Of a stretch of 64,000 bases of DNA, positions 1 to 9,255 are shown one piece after another. The notes below the pieces were generated by a model. It worked only from the letters and a program-made list of their open reading frames with translations, had not been told where the DNA came from and made no database searches. Position numbers and translations under genes: made by a program. The stretch is from assembly GCA_963799365.1 (NCBI GenBank), contig CAWCWV010000001.1, positions 1 to 64,000 of the forward strand, given 5' to 3'. Origin of the DNA: Marinirhabdus sp963799365. Its GTDB lineage: Bacteria > Bacteroidota > Bacteroidia > Flavobacteriales > Flavobacteriaceae. Each line of letters begins with the position of its first letter. The first letter of the stretch is position 1.

Positions 1-97
1 TTAAAATTAGTAACCTGCTAATAGTTTGGCGCAATAATTGTTTCTTACTTAACAGTTTCACTAATCCCTACCACCTAATCCCTACTACCTAATTTTG

Positions 98-105
98 TAT
101 CTTTA
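98..105 (+). promoter_or_regulatory. -7-like box directly before the TPR gene
   Basis: TATCTTTA matches the Bacteroidota -7 consensus TAnnTTTG at all but the last base. It ends 4 bases before the ATG at 110, so a transcript starting at the usual distance would have almost no leader. No convincing -33 TTG element is visible at the expected spacing. Confidence 0.4.
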
Positions 106-109
106 CCCT

Positions 110-1889
110 ATGCGTATTTTAGTATTCCTTTTACTTCTTTGTTTTTCAGCAAATAGCTTTGCCCAAAGTGAAGCGTTGGCTAAAAATTACTTTGAACAGG
201 GTGATTACGAAAAAGCACTTTCTATTTACCAAAAACTGGTAAAGGCAAATCCAAACAGATTAGATTATATTTTGTCTACAGTAGAAGTCCATCAACAACT
301 GGAGCAGTTTGATGAAGCTGAACAACTCTTGAGACAACAACTTGATCCTAGACGAAAACTCCCACAATTATATGTAGATCTAGGACATAATTATGCCTTG
401 CAAAATAAAGATTCACTTGCCACACTTGCCAATACCGATGCCATTCGATTTTTGAGCGAAAATCCCAGTTATGCCTACTATATAGGGAGGTCTTTTGAAG
501 GGTTTAGCCTACTAGATGAGGCAGCAAACACTTACGAAATGGCTATGAAATTGGATTCTAACCTCAATTTCAATCCGCAATTGGCTCGTATTTACGGAGA
601 ACAAGGGGAATTGGAAAAAATGTTTGAAACCTATTTAAATCTCATACAAACCAATCCTTCCTATAGAAGTGTTGCACAGCAAATTTTAGTATGTATGTTA
701 CCGAAGATTCAAATAACGAAGCAAATGCTGTACTCCGAAAAACGTTACTGAAACGCCTTCAGGAAAATCCTGATTTGCTCTATAATGAATTGTTGAGCTG
801 GTTATTTATTCAACAAAAAGAATACAAAAAAGCAATTATTCAGGAAAAAGCAATTTATAAGCGCAATGGTGAAAACCTATCTGGTATCGTAGATCTTGGT
901 TTTATTGCCTATAATGATGCTGATTACGAAAATGCCGAAAATGCCTTCAACTATGCTATAGAAAATAGTGCTACGCAGAAGAGAAGTTACGAAACTATCA
1001 ATATCTAATGAAAATTAAACTGAAAACGGTAACCGAAAAAGAATATCCTTCAGTAGCATTAGAATTTGAATCATTGCTGAACACCTACGGGTTTGATATC
1101 CAAACCTATATGCTTCAGATAGATTATAATCATTTTTTGGCTTTCAGCATGGGCAGGAATGACGAAGCAATATCAAACTTAAAGAAACTCGCCAAATCAC
1201 CTATGACGAGTTACCAGGAAGCACGCGTAAAAATGGAGTTAGCAGATATTCTGGTATTTAGTGAACAATTTAACCAGGCCTTGATTTATTATTCTCAAAT
1301 TCAGAAAAAGGTTAAAAACGATGTTTTGGCGCAAGAAGCACGTTTTAAAGTAGCACAAACCAGCTATTATAAGGGGGATTTTGAGTGGTCTCAAGTTCAG
1401 TTGGATGTTTTAAAAAAATCGGCCTCACAACTTATTGCCAATGATGCGATGCAGCTTAGTTTAATGATACGTGACAATTCTATGGAAGATTCCACACAAA
1501 CAGCCTTAAAAAAATTCGCAAAAGCCGAATTATTGTCACTTCAAAATAAAAACCAAGAAGCCATTGTTGCATTTTCTGAAATTTTAGAAAACCACAAAGG
1601 CGAAAAAATTGAAGATGAAGTACTGCTGAAACAAGGTAAAATCTATGAAAAAATAGGAACCTACGATAAAGCCGAAAACAATTACCTGAAATTAATAGCA
1701 TTTTACAAAGAGGATATTTTGGCAGATGATGCTTATTATCACCTGGCAAAACTGTACGAAAATAAACTAGGATTTCCTGAAAAAGCCAAACAATACTACG
1801 AAGAAATTATCTATAATTTTGCCGATAGTATTTACTTTATAGAAGCTCGAAAACAGTTTAGAATGCTTCGTGGGGATGCTATAGAATAG
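110..1889 (+). pseudogene. Exported tetratricopeptide-repeat protein, broken by two frameshifts
   Basis: The ATG at 110 opens a clear signal peptide (MRILVFLLLLCFSANSFAQ). TPR-type helix pairs follow throughout (for example NYFEQGDYEKALSIYQKL near residue 26). The frame is lost twice. Around 680-691 reading moves to the frame beginning YVTEDSNNEANAV, and around 966-975 it moves to the frame reading EEKLRNYQYLMKIKLKTV. Each is explained by one missing base. Restoring both gives a continuous protein of about 593 residues ending FRMLRGDAIE. Such TPR proteins commonly lie upstream of DUF4286 and rsmA in Flavobacteriaceae, and probably act as protein-interaction scaffolds in the periplasm or at the outer membrane. 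Because the next four genes carry similar indels, sequencing error is likelier than genuine decay. Confidence 0.8.
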
Positions 1890-1909
1890 AAATTATAGTT
1901 AAGGATAAT

Positions 1910-2235
1910 ATGATTATATATAACGTAACCGCAAATATTGATGCAAGCATCCACAGTAAATGGCTGGCTTGGATTAAAGACACATCCCTCAAGTGCTAGC
2001 TACCGGACATTTTACTCACGCCAAACTCACTAAAGTGTTGGTTGAAGAAGATATGGGCGGAACTACATATGCTATTCAGTTTAGTGCAAAATCGAGAGAA
2101 GCTTTGGACACTTATTATAAAAATGACGCCGAACGATTAAAAAAAGATGGCCTAAAATTGTTTGCCGATAAAATGCTCGCCTTCCGTACTGAATTAGAGG
2201 TTATTGATGAATATGCAGTAAATTTTGAATCATAA
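1910..2235 (+). pseudogene. DUF4286 family protein, one frameshift
   Basis: The ATG at 1910 starts MIIYNVTANIDASIHSKWL, the usual N-terminus of the small cytoplasmic DUF4286 family. This frame stops at 1997-1999 (SLKC then TAG). The rest of the family sequence (IPQVLATGHFTHAKLTKVL through EYAVNFES) runs in another frame from about 1984. One missing base just before 1984 joins the halves into a protein of about 108 residues, the normal family length. The TAA stop shares its last base with the ATG of rsmA, so the two are probably co-transcribed and translationally coupled. The biochemical function of the family is unknown. The break belongs to the indel cluster covering 0.1-4.7 kb. Confidence 0.75.
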
Positions 2236-3024
2236 TGTCAATTCGACCCAAAAAACACTTAGGACAACACTTCCTTGAAAACGAAACGATAGCTGAAAAA
2301 ATTGCAAACACTTTAACATTTCAAGGCTATAAGAATGTGTTGGAGATTGGCCCAGGAATGGGAGTGCTTACCAAATATTTAATTGAAAAGCCCATTGAAG
2401 TAGTTGCCATGGACCTGGACAGCGAAGCTATCACTTATCTTATTGACAACTATCCAAATGAAAATCTTCAGATTTTAGAAGCCGATTTTCTAAAAAGCGA
2501 TGGCACCGATATTTTTGGCGATGAGCAGTATGCCATTACGGGAAATTTTCCTTACAATATCTCCACTCAAATTGTATTTAAAGCGATTGAAAACCGAGAC
2601 CAGGTTCCCGAATTTTCGCGGAATGTTCCAAAAAGAAGTCGCCCAGCGTATTTGTGCTAAAGAAGGCAATAAGACCTATGGGATTCTATCGGTATTGACA
2701 CAAGCTTTTTTTGATGCCGAATATCTTTTCACCGTAAAACCAGAAGTTTTTAATCCGCCACCTAAAGTAGACAGCGGTGTGCTTCGGCTTACCAGAAAAG
2801 AAAATTACGATCTTGCCTGTGATGAAAAGTTGCTTTTTAAAGTGGTAAAAACAGGATTTCAGCAACGCAGAAAAACGCTTCGTAACAGTTTAAAATCTTT
2901 TAATCTTTCCGATAAACTGAAAGAAGATAGTATCTTTGGGCAAAGACCAGAGCAACTTAGCGTTGCTCAATTTATTTCGCTCACCCAAAAGATAGCCAAC
3001 GATGCAGTTTCAACTAACGACTGA
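2235..3024 (+). pseudogene. rsmA: 16S rRNA dimethyladenosine transferase RsmA (KsgA), one frameshift
   Basis: This enzyme dimethylates the two adjacent adenines in the 3'-terminal hairpin of 16S rRNA, using S-adenosylmethionine. The N-terminus has KKHLGQHFL at residues 6-14, the SAM loop LEIGPGMG at 36-43 and the catalytic NFPY at 104-107. The C-terminal half includes GFQQRRKTLRNSLKSF. The frame shifts at about 2618-2626, where EFS should continue into GMFQKEVAQRICAKEG; one extra base in the run around TTTTCGCGG explains it. The repaired length is about 262 residues, normal for the family. The end overlaps the start of mgtE by 23 bases. A true knockout of this conserved gene is less likely than a base-calling error. 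Confidence 0.85.
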
Positions 3025-4352
3025 TTTTTTACAGACGGTTGAACAGCTTATTAGCGTTAAAGACGGTAATAAGCTGCGCGAACTCCTACAAGAACTTCAC
3101 TTTGCCGATATTGCTGAAATTTTAGAAGAGTTAAGCAGCGATGAGGCAACCTACCTTATAAAATTACTGGAGAGCGAGCTTACTTCGGAAGCGCTCATGG
3201 AGCTGGACGATGATGTGCGGGAAAAAATTCTAGACCGCCTTTCCCCCAGTGAAATTGCCGGAGAATTGGCAGAAATGGATTCAGATGATGCAGCCGATGT
3301 GGTAGCAGAATTGGACGATGACATTCAAAAAGAAGTAATAAAACAAATTGGAGACCAGGAACTTGCTGCAGATATTGTGGACTTGCTTAGGTATGACGAA
3401 GATACTGCTGGAGCTTTAATGGCGAAGGAATTAGTACAGGTAAAAGAAACCTGGACAGTAGCTGGTTGCGTGCGGGAAATGCGTCGCCAAGCCGAAAATG
3501 TGACCCGTGTACATTCTATTTATGTAACCAATAAAGAAGGAAAATTAACGGGAAGATTTTCACTTAAAGACCTTTTTAACAGCAAGCGAAAAAACGAAAA
3601 TTTCAGAAGTATTTATACCAAAAGTAGACTACGTAACCGTCCACACCGAAAACGAAGAAGTAGCTAGAATCATGCAAAAATACGACTTTGAGGCCATTCC
3701 CGTCGTCAATGAAGATGGCGTATTGGTAGGGAGAATTACTATTGACGATATTGTAGATTTTATTAAAGACGAAGCCGAAAAAGATTATCAAATGGCCGCC
3801 GGTATTTCACAGGATGTGGAGGCAGATGATAGTATTTGGCAATTAACCCGTGCGCGTTTGCCTTGGTTGGTTTTAGGATTATTTGGTGGTTTGGGCAGTG
3901 TTTATATTATGCAAGGGTTTGAGGAAGCACTTTCAAAGTTTCCTATTCTTTTCTTTTTTACACCCCTAATCGCTGCTATGGCTGGAAACGTAGGTGTTCA
4001 ATCCAGTGCTATTATTGTACAAGGTTTGGCAAACGATAATGTAAAGGGTAGTTTATTTAATAGACTGATAAAAGAAGTTGGTCTTGCCCTTATAAATGGA
4101 ATAGCCTTAGGACTGCTGGTAATTTTATACAGCTATATAGCAGATCTTGATGAGTTGGTAGGTATCACAATTGCCGTTTCAATGCTTTCGGTTATTATTG
4201 TGGCTGCTTTGGTAGGTACGTTTGTCCCAATTATTTTAGACAAACGAGGTATTGATCCTGCTTTTGCAACTGGTCCTTTTATTACTACTAGTAATGATAT
4301 CTTCGGGATTTTCCTGTTCTTCTATATCGCTAAAGTTATTCTTGGATTTTGA
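3002..4352 (+). pseudogene. mgtE: Magnesium transporter MgtE, one frameshift
   Basis: Homodimeric Mg2+ channel/transporter of the inner membrane. The acidic MgtE N-domain (residues 1 to about 130, rich in ILEELSSDEA-like repeats) is followed by paired CBS domains (LVQVKETWTVAGCVREMR, then MQKYDFEAIPVVNEDG) and five predicted membrane helices from about residue 285. The frame is lost at 3589-3596 in a run of six A bases. With one A fewer the reading becomes KRKTKISEVFIPKVDYVTVH, which joins directly to the second CBS motif. The repaired length is about 449 residues. The start codon lies inside the end of rsmA, suggesting one operon. The family is gated by cytosolic Mg2+ bound between the N and CBS domains. 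Confidence 0.85.
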
Positions 4353-4740
4353 AAACCTTTTCAGAAAAAATAACAGTTCCTGCGTCTGCTATCAAGACGA
4401 AAATGGTCACGTTAATAATATTACTTATTTGCAATGGTGTATTGATGTAGCTGAAAAACATTGGTTTACTAAAGCCCCAAAAAACTATCAAAAAAGTCAC
4501 TATTGGGTGGTGCTGGAACATACTATTTCTTACAAAAACCCTTCTTTTAAGGGCGAAGAACTGCTCGTTGAAAACTTGGGTAACTTTGGCCGAAGGTGTG
4601 AAAAAGCGAACGCCATTATAAATCTAAGAACTAGTGACAATAAAGAACTCGTAAACGCCAAAACAGTATGGTGTTTCGTAGCAATTGAAAGCCAACGTCC
4701 TGCAAGAATTACCGAAGAAATTCGTACTTTGTTTCTATAA
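4349..4740 (+). pseudogene. Acyl-CoA thioesterase (hotdog fold), several indels
   Basis: A TTG at 4349 overlapping the mgtE stop starts MKTFSEKITVPASAI, the typical N-terminus of small YbgC/FcbC-like thioesterases, which hydrolyse acyl-CoA. The next part, DENGHVNNITYLQWCIDVAE, is in another frame from about 4393, implying one missing base. The end is in that second frame (LVNAKTVWCFVAIESQRPAR). Between about 4563 and 4625 the annotated frame reads poorly, whereas LKTWVTLAEGVK and then SERHY appear in the other two frames. This fits three one-base insertions that cancel out. The repaired length is about 129 residues. Function is assigned from family resemblance only. Confidence 0.65.
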
Positions 4741-4790
4741 AACAATAGAAAATTCTCGTTATTCCACTTTCGTTTTTCTACTTTTAAAAG

Positions 4791-5156
4791 ATGAAACCCA
4801 TAAATATTAAAGAAAAGTTCAGCAAATTCAGTAAGCAATGGCATCCACACCAGATTGCTACAGTGGATGATATGCAAGTAATTCTGGCTAAAATTAAAGG
4901 CGAATTTGTCTGGCACAAACACGAAGATGAAGATGAATTGTTTTACGTTCAAAAAGGCACGCTGGAAATACATTTTCGAGATTCCGTAGAAATAGTAAAA
5001 GAAGGCGAAATTATAGTCGTTCCCAAAGGCATAGAACACTGCCCTAAAAGTCAGGGGGATGAAGAAGTCCATATTTTACTTTTTGAAAAATTAGCCACAA
5101 AGCATACGGGCGAAGTCAAGCATGAAAAAACGCAAACCTCCTATCCCAAGATTTAA
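4791..5156 (+). CDS. Cupin-domain protein
   Basis: A 121-residue single-domain cupin. The first metal-binding motif is visible as H42, H44 and E49 in FVWHKHEDEDELFYV, and the second as H83 in VVPKGIEHCPKS. The motif spacing is that of the small conserved-barrel cupins, often annotated as cupin_2. These bind a divalent metal and act as isomerases, dioxygenases or small-molecule sensors; nothing here fixes the substrate. The gene follows the thioesterase by 50 bases on the same strand and may share its transcript. It is the first gene in the window without an indel. Confidence 0.8.
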   Translation: MKPINIKEKFSKFSKQWHPHQIATVDDMQVILAKIKGEFVWHKHEDEDELFYVQKGTLEIHFRDSVEIVKEGEIIVVPKGIEHCPKSQGDEEVHILLFEKLATKHTGEVKHEKTQTSYPKI

Positions 5157-5297
5157 TTCACTATTTCAGTAGGTTGTTTTCTTTATATTTTCAATATTTA
5201 AAAGTTTTGTTTCCCTGAGCTTGCTGAAGTCTTGTTTTATCTTTTTATCTTTAAAATAGATAAATCGTACTTTGTACATCTAAAATCGTACATTAAT

Positions 5298-6239
5298 TTG
5301 AAAATCCTTCACTTAGACCAAAACCATCCATTACTCCTAGAACAATTGGAGCAAGCTGGGTTTTCTAATACCGAAAACTATAAGTCCTCCAAAGAGGGAA
5401 TTGAAAAGATCATTTCAAAATATGATGGAATTATCATCCGAAGTCGCTTTAAAATTGACAAAACCTTTTTAGATGCTGCAACAAAACTAAAGTTTATTGC
5501 GCGTGTTGGTGCTGGTCTTGAGAGTATTGACATCCCCTATGCCGAAAAAAAAGGTGTAAAATTATTCGCTGCGCCAGAAGGAAACAGAAATGCAGTTGGT
5601 GAGCATACCTTAGGATTACTGCTAACGCTTTTCAATAAACTGAATGCTGCAGATCAGAGTGTAAAAACGGGTCATTGGCAACGTGAAGCGCATCGCGGAA
5701 TTGAGCTGGACGGAAAAACTGTGGGTCTTATTGGTTATGGGAATATGGGCAAAGCTTTCGCTAAAAAATTAAAAGGATTTGACTGCACGGTGCTTTGCTA
5801 CGATATTAAAGAAGAAGTTGGGGACCGCAATGCAACACAAGTCGCCTTAAAAACGCTTCAGGAAATGGCAGATGTGGTGAGTTTGCACACCCCATGGACC
5901 CCCTTAACCGATAAAATGGTAGATTCAGGATTTATCGACGCTTTTCAAAAGCCATTTTGGTTGCTCAATACAGCAAGAGGAAAAAGTGTTGTTACAAAAG
6001 ACCTTGTTTCAGCATTGGAAAGCGGTAAAATTTTGGGAGCAGGACTCGATGTATTGGAATATGAGAAGTTGTCTTTTGAAACACTTTTTTCCGAAGAAAT
6101 ACCTTCAGAATTTAAAAAGTTACTTACAATGCCTCATGTAATCCTTACTCCGCACATAGCTGGCTGGACGGAAGAAAGCAACATAAAGCTCGCCGAAACT
6201 ATTGTAGAGAAAATAACAGAACACTTTTCCAATCCTTAA
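5298..6239 (+). CDS. D-isomer-specific 2-hydroxyacid dehydrogenase
   Basis: NAD-dependent dehydrogenase of the phosphoglycerate dehydrogenase type. The N-terminal catalytic half begins MKILHLDQNHPLLLEQLEQ. A Rossmann motif GLIGYGNMGKAF lies near residue 145. The catalytic Arg is in NTARGKSVV, with the catalytic Glu a little downstream, and the catalytic His is in LTPHIAGWTEES. The family-typical start is a TTG at 5298; the open frame extends upstream but that part is not protein-like. The length of 313 residues matches SerA-like enzymes lacking the C-terminal ACT domain. The substrate could be 3-phosphoglycerate or another 2-hydroxyacid. Without a neighbouring serC, serine synthesis is plausible but unproven. 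Confidence 0.85.
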   Translation: MKILHLDQNHPLLLEQLEQAGFSNTENYKSSKEGIEKIISKYDGIIIRSRFKIDKTFLDAATKLKFIARVGAGLESIDIPYAEKKGVKLFAAPEGNRNAVGEHTLGLLLTLFNKLNAADQSVKTGHWQREAHRGIELDGKTVGLIGYGNMGKAFAKKLKGFDCTVLCYDIKEEVGDRNATQVALKTLQEMADVVSLHTPWTPLTDKMVDSGFIDAFQKPFWLLNTARGKSVVTKDLVSALESGKILGAGLDVLEYEKLSFETLFSEEIPSEFKKLLTMPHVILTPHIAGWTEESNIKLAETIVEKITEHFSNP

Positions 6240-6248
6240 CTTCTAAAC

Positions 6249-6707
6249 ATGCACTACGAAGCCAAAAATATAGCAGATTATATATCGCAACTCCCACAAG
6301 ATAGACAAGCACCCGTAGAAAAGATTCGTAAGATTTTTCAAAAAAACCTTCCAAAAGGTTTCGAGGAAGGAATACTCTATAAAATGATAGGATTTTACGT
6401 ACCGCATTCTTTGTATCCAGACGGCTATCATTGCAACCCTAAAGATCCGCTACCCTTTGTAAATATTGCTTCGCAAAAAAATTTTGTTGCAGTATACCAT
6501 AGTGGGATTTATGCAAAGAAAGAGCTATACAACTGGTTTGTGACAGAATATCCAAAACACTGTAAATCTAAATTGGACATGGGAAAAAGCTGTATCAGGT
6601 TCAAGAAAATGGAGGATATTCCTTATAAATTATTGGAAGAATTAGCTGGTAAAATGACCCCGCAGGAGTGGATAGATATATACGAAGCAGCCATCAAAAA
6701 AAAATAA
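6249..6707 (+). CDS. DUF1801 domain protein
   Basis: A 152-residue soluble protein. The N-terminal part (IADYISQLPQDRQAPVEKIR) and the core motifs YKMIGFYVPHSLYPDG, NFVAVYHSG and CIRFKKMEDIPYKLLEEL are typical of DUF1801, a fold related to frataxin-like YdhG proteins. The gene starts 9 bases after the dehydrogenase and is followed 17 bases later by a VOC gene, so the four genes 5298-7485 look like one transcript. The molecular function of DUF1801 is not established, and no catalytic residues can be named from sequence. Confidence 0.8.
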   Translation: MHYEAKNIADYISQLPQDRQAPVEKIRKIFQKNLPKGFEEGILYKMIGFYVPHSLYPDGYHCNPKDPLPFVNIASQKNFVAVYHSGIYAKKELYNWFVTEYPKHCKSKLDMGKSCIRFKKMEDIPYKLLEELAGKMTPQEWIDIYEAAIKKK

Positions 6708-6724
6708 ACACTAAAATATACCGT

Positions 6725-7096
6725 ATGAAACTAGGAGCATTTTCCATAAGCCTTGCTGTAAAAGACATCAAAATATCAAAAACATTTTATGAATCTCTAG
6801 GTTTTGCAGTATTTGCAGGTGATCTAGAGAAAAACTACCTCATCATGAAAAATGGGGACTCGTTAGTAGGGTTGTTTCAAGGAATGTTTGACAATAATAT
6901 CATCACTTTTAATCCTGGCTGGGATCAAAACGCTCATAAAGTGGAGGATTTTGATGATGTAAGAGTTATTCAGAAACACTTAAAAGCTGAAGGGATGACT
7001 ATGATAACAGAAGCCGATGAAGCTACAAAAGGCCCTGCCAGTTGCGTCGTGGTAGACCCAGATGGCAACACTATTCTAATTGATCAACACGTATAA
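6725..7096 (+). CDS. VOC (glyoxalase/bleomycin-resistance) family protein
   Basis: A 123-residue single VOC module beginning MKLGAFSISLAVKDIKISK, with the usual second half ending CVVVDPDGNTILIDQHV. The repeated beta-alpha-beta-beta-beta pattern is evident from VKDIKISKTFYESLGF and the DPDGN turn. Members are metal-dependent lyases, dioxygenases or ligand-binding resistance proteins. The pocket residues here do not tell which. The open frame continues upstream to 6668 inside the previous gene, but the ATG at 6725 gives the standard N-terminus. Immediately downstream is a second, only distantly similar VOC gene. Confidence 0.85.
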   Translation: MKLGAFSISLAVKDIKISKTFYESLGFAVFAGDLEKNYLIMKNGDSLVGLFQGMFDNNIITFNPGWDQNAHKVEDFDDVRVIQKHLKAEGMTMITEADEATKGPASCVVVDPDGNTILIDQHV

Positions 7097-7098
7097 GT

Positions 7099-7485
7099 AT
7101 GAAAAACAGAGTAACAGGAATAGGCGGGTTATTTTTTAAAACCGAAGACCCAAAAGCTACCAAAGACTGGTATAAAAAACATTTGGGTTTTAACACAGAC
7201 GACTATGGTTGCACTTTTTGGTGGAAAGACGACAACGGTAACAAATGCTCCACGCAATGGAGTCCGTTTCCAAAAGACACTAAGTATTTTGAACCAAGTA
7301 AAAAAGACTTTATGTTCAACTACCGGGTGGAAAATTTAGTGGAGTTGCTAAAAGTGCTAAGAAAAGAAGGCGTGGAAGTAATAGGAGACATTCAGGAGTT
7401 TGAGTATGGAAAATTCGGATATATAATGGACAACGACGGAAATAGGATTGAACTTTGGGAGCCAGTGGACAGTGCTTTTGAATAG
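7099..7485 (+). CDS. VOC family protein
   Basis: A 128-residue VOC module. It starts MKNRVTGIGGLFFKTEDPKA, contains the early motif WYKKHLGF and ends with the YIMDNDGNRIELWEP signature, whose final Glu is usually a metal ligand. It differs clearly from the neighbour starting at 6725, so the pair is not a recent duplication. The gene follows that neighbour by 2 bases and is probably translated from the same mRNA. The substrate is unknown. Confidence 0.85.
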   Translation: MKNRVTGIGGLFFKTEDPKATKDWYKKHLGFNTDDYGCTFWWKDDNGNKCSTQWSPFPKDTKYFEPSKKDFMFNYRVENLVELLKVLRKEGVEVIGDIQEFEYGKFGYIMDNDGNRIELWEPVDSAFE

Positions 7486-7490
7486 CTAAT

Positions 7491-7599
7491 CATTTCGACG
7501 TTAGGAGAATTCACATTTCAGTGAGAACATCCGAGTAAGCTAAGATCCATTGTAAATCCTTTTTAGCTAGTAGTGTGACCTCTCCTTAGGTCGAGGTGA
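7491..7599. repeat. Imperfect palindromic intergenic repeat element
   Basis: The left arm beginning CATTTCGACGTTAGGAGA (7491 onward) pairs imperfectly with a right arm at 7572-7599 (AGTGTGACCTCTCCT then TAGGTCGAGGTGA in the sequence shown). An inner stem forms between GCTAAG and TTTAGC. The element begins 5 bases after the VOC stop codon. From general knowledge, flavobacterial genomes carry many intergenic repeats starting CATTTCGACG...AGGAGAAATCACA. This appears to be one copy, possibly a non-autonomous MITE-like or REP-like element. Confidence 0.6.
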
Positions 7600-7699
7600 C
7601 TCCCGCAGTCATTTCGATTGCTCGACAGGCAATAAGAAATGTACTTAAAAAAGCCAAATTAAAAAATTCTAAAATCGTACTTCGTAAATCTAAAATTAA

Positions 7700-8428
7700 A
7701 TGATTCTAGAAATCTGCGCCAATAGTTTTGAAAGTGCCTTTGCTGCGCAACAAGCAGGAGCGGACCGTATTGAATTGTGTACCGAACTTTCGGTAGGAGG
7801 ACTTACACCTTCATTTGGATTGCTAGAAAAAGTTTTGGTTGAATTAACCATTCCTGTACACGTTTTAATTAGACCACGAAGCGGAAATTTCACCTATTCT
7901 AAAGAAGAACTTGACGTTATGCTTCGCGATATTGAAACCTGCAAAGAATTAGGTTGTGATGGCATTGTAAGTGGTGTTTTAACGTCATCTTTTGAAATAG
8001 ATAAAGAAGCTACAAAATTATTAAAAGAGACTTCAAGTGGGATGGAATTTACATTTCATCGTGCGTTTGATTGGGTGAAAGATCCTAAAGAAGCTTTGGA
8101 ACAACTTATAGATTTAAACATAAATAGGTTATTATCTTCCGGTCAGCAACCCTCAGCTTTAGAAGGAATTGAAATGCTTAAGGAATTACAAACTATAGCA
8201 AATGGAAATATTCAAATTATGCCTGGAGGTGGCATAAATGCAAGTAATTGTACACAATTTAAAAAAGCTGGGTTTGAAATGATTCATTGTTCAGCAACCA
8301 AAAAAATACAAATGCTGAAAAAAATTCCTCATGTGTCTATGCACGCCAGTAAGCTCTTTAAAGAAGGTATTGTAACAACATCTAGTGAAAAAAGTATCCG
8401 TGAAATTAAAGCATTACTTTCGAAATAA
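7700..8428 (+). CDS. cutC: CutC family protein
   Basis: A 242-residue TIM-barrel protein starting MILEICANSFESAFAAQQAG with GADRIELCTELSVGGLTPS, the CutC signature. HRAFDW is near residue 117 and the glycine-rich IMPGGGINASN near 173. CutC was named for copper homeostasis in E. coli, but its direct role in copper handling is disputed, and a hydrolase or phosphate-binding role has been suggested from structure. The gene stands alone between the repeat-bearing gap and the TM2 pair. The 80-base 5' region contains TCTAAAATCGTACTTCG, which resembles the sequence before the dehydrogenase start at 5298. Confidence 0.9.
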   Translation: MILEICANSFESAFAAQQAGADRIELCTELSVGGLTPSFGLLEKVLVELTIPVHVLIRPRSGNFTYSKEELDVMLRDIETCKELGCDGIVSGVLTSSFEIDKEATKLLKETSSGMEFTFHRAFDWVKDPKEALEQLIDLNINRLLSSGQQPSALEGIEMLKELQTIANGNIQIMPGGGINASNCTQFKKAGFEMIHCSATKKIQMLKKIPHVSMHASKLFKEGIVTTSSEKSIREIKALLSK

Positions 8429-8515
8429 ATGAGCGCAACAGCAAATTACAAAAAAAAGGGAGTGTTCGTTTCAAAATAATTTATACTTTTAACACTCAAC
8501 CAAATACACACTAAA

Positions 8516-8878
8516 ATGTCTGAAAACAACACAGAAGGCCACGACGGCACTAAAAAAAACTTTGAAAATACCGCAGAAAACCTCGGCAACGAAGCAAATA
8601 AAACCGCAAACGACTTTAGGGAGGGTTGGAATGAGGTAACTCATAACCAAGAGAATAAAAAAATGATGGCTGGAATTCTGGCAATTTTAGTTGGTTCTTT
8701 GGGGATTCACAAATTTGTATTAGGATACACACAAGAAGGAATTATACAAATAATAATCACTGTGGTTACCTGTGGCTTTGGGAGCGTCATTGGTCTTATT
8801 GAAGGTATTATTTACCTAACCAAAAGTGATGAAGAATTTTACCAAACCTACCAAGTGGGTAAAAAAGGCTGGTTCTAA
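8516..8878 (+). CDS. TM2 domain membrane protein (first of a tandem pair)
   Basis: A 120-residue protein with a hydrophilic N-terminal region rich in Asn, Glu and Thr (to about residue 43). Two membrane segments follow with the TM2 signature GSLGIHKFVLGYTQEGIIQ and a tail SDEEFYQTYQVGKKGWF. TM2 proteins are small helical-hairpin membrane proteins of uncertain function. The next gene, 9 bases downstream, shares the same core and C-terminal motif, indicating an old tandem duplication. The extra N-terminal stretch distinguishes this copy. Confidence 0.85.
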   Translation: MSENNTEGHDGTKKNFENTAENLGNEANKTANDFREGWNEVTHNQENKKMMAGILAILVGSLGIHKFVLGYTQEGIIQIIITVVTCGFGSVIGLIEGIIYLTKSDEEFYQTYQVGKKGWF

Positions 8879-8887
8879 ATCTATCGT

Positions 8888-9199
8888 ATGGAAAATCAAG
8901 AAACAAACAATAACCCCAACCCGACACCAACTGTAGAAAATAAAAAAATGCTGGCAGGATTGCTGGGTATTTTTCTAGGTGGTTTTGGCGCGCATAAATT
9001 TGTACTGGGATATACGCGCGAAGGACTTATATTATTAGGCGTGCTTTTAATATCTTTTCCACTTATGTGTGTTATAATTGGAGCTTTTACCATGTACATT
9101 CCTATCATCATTGGATTGATTGAAGGAATCATCTACATCACCAAGACAGACGAAGATTTTTACCAAACCTACCAAGTGGGTAAAAAACCTTGGTTCTAA
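8888..9199 (+). CDS. TM2 domain membrane protein (second of a tandem pair)
   Basis: A 103-residue paralogue of the gene at 8516. After a short polar N-terminus come GGFGAHKFVLGYTREGLIL, two hydrophobic helices and the conserved tail TDEDFYQTYQVGKKPWF. The GxHKFxLGxTxEG motif is the TM2 hallmark. The function is unknown. A strong terminator hairpin follows 7 bases after the stop, ending the two-gene unit. Confidence 0.85.
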   Translation: MENQETNNNPNPTPTVENKKMLAGLLGIFLGGFGAHKFVLGYTREGLILLGVLLISFPLMCVIIGAFTMYIPIIIGLIEGIIYITKTDEDFYQTYQVGKKPWF

Positions 9200-9206
9200 A
9201 TTAATT

Positions 9207-9239
9207 AAAGCTTTCAAAAATTTTCTTGAAAGCTTTTTT
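9207..9239 (+). terminator. Rho-independent terminator after the TM2 pair
   Basis: A perfect 11-bp stem (AAAGCTTTCAA at 9207-9217 with TTGAAAGCTTT at 9226-9236), an 8-base loop and a following T run. It sits directly downstream of the second TM2 gene. Confidence 0.85.
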
Positions 9240-9255
9240 AAATCAGAATAACATC

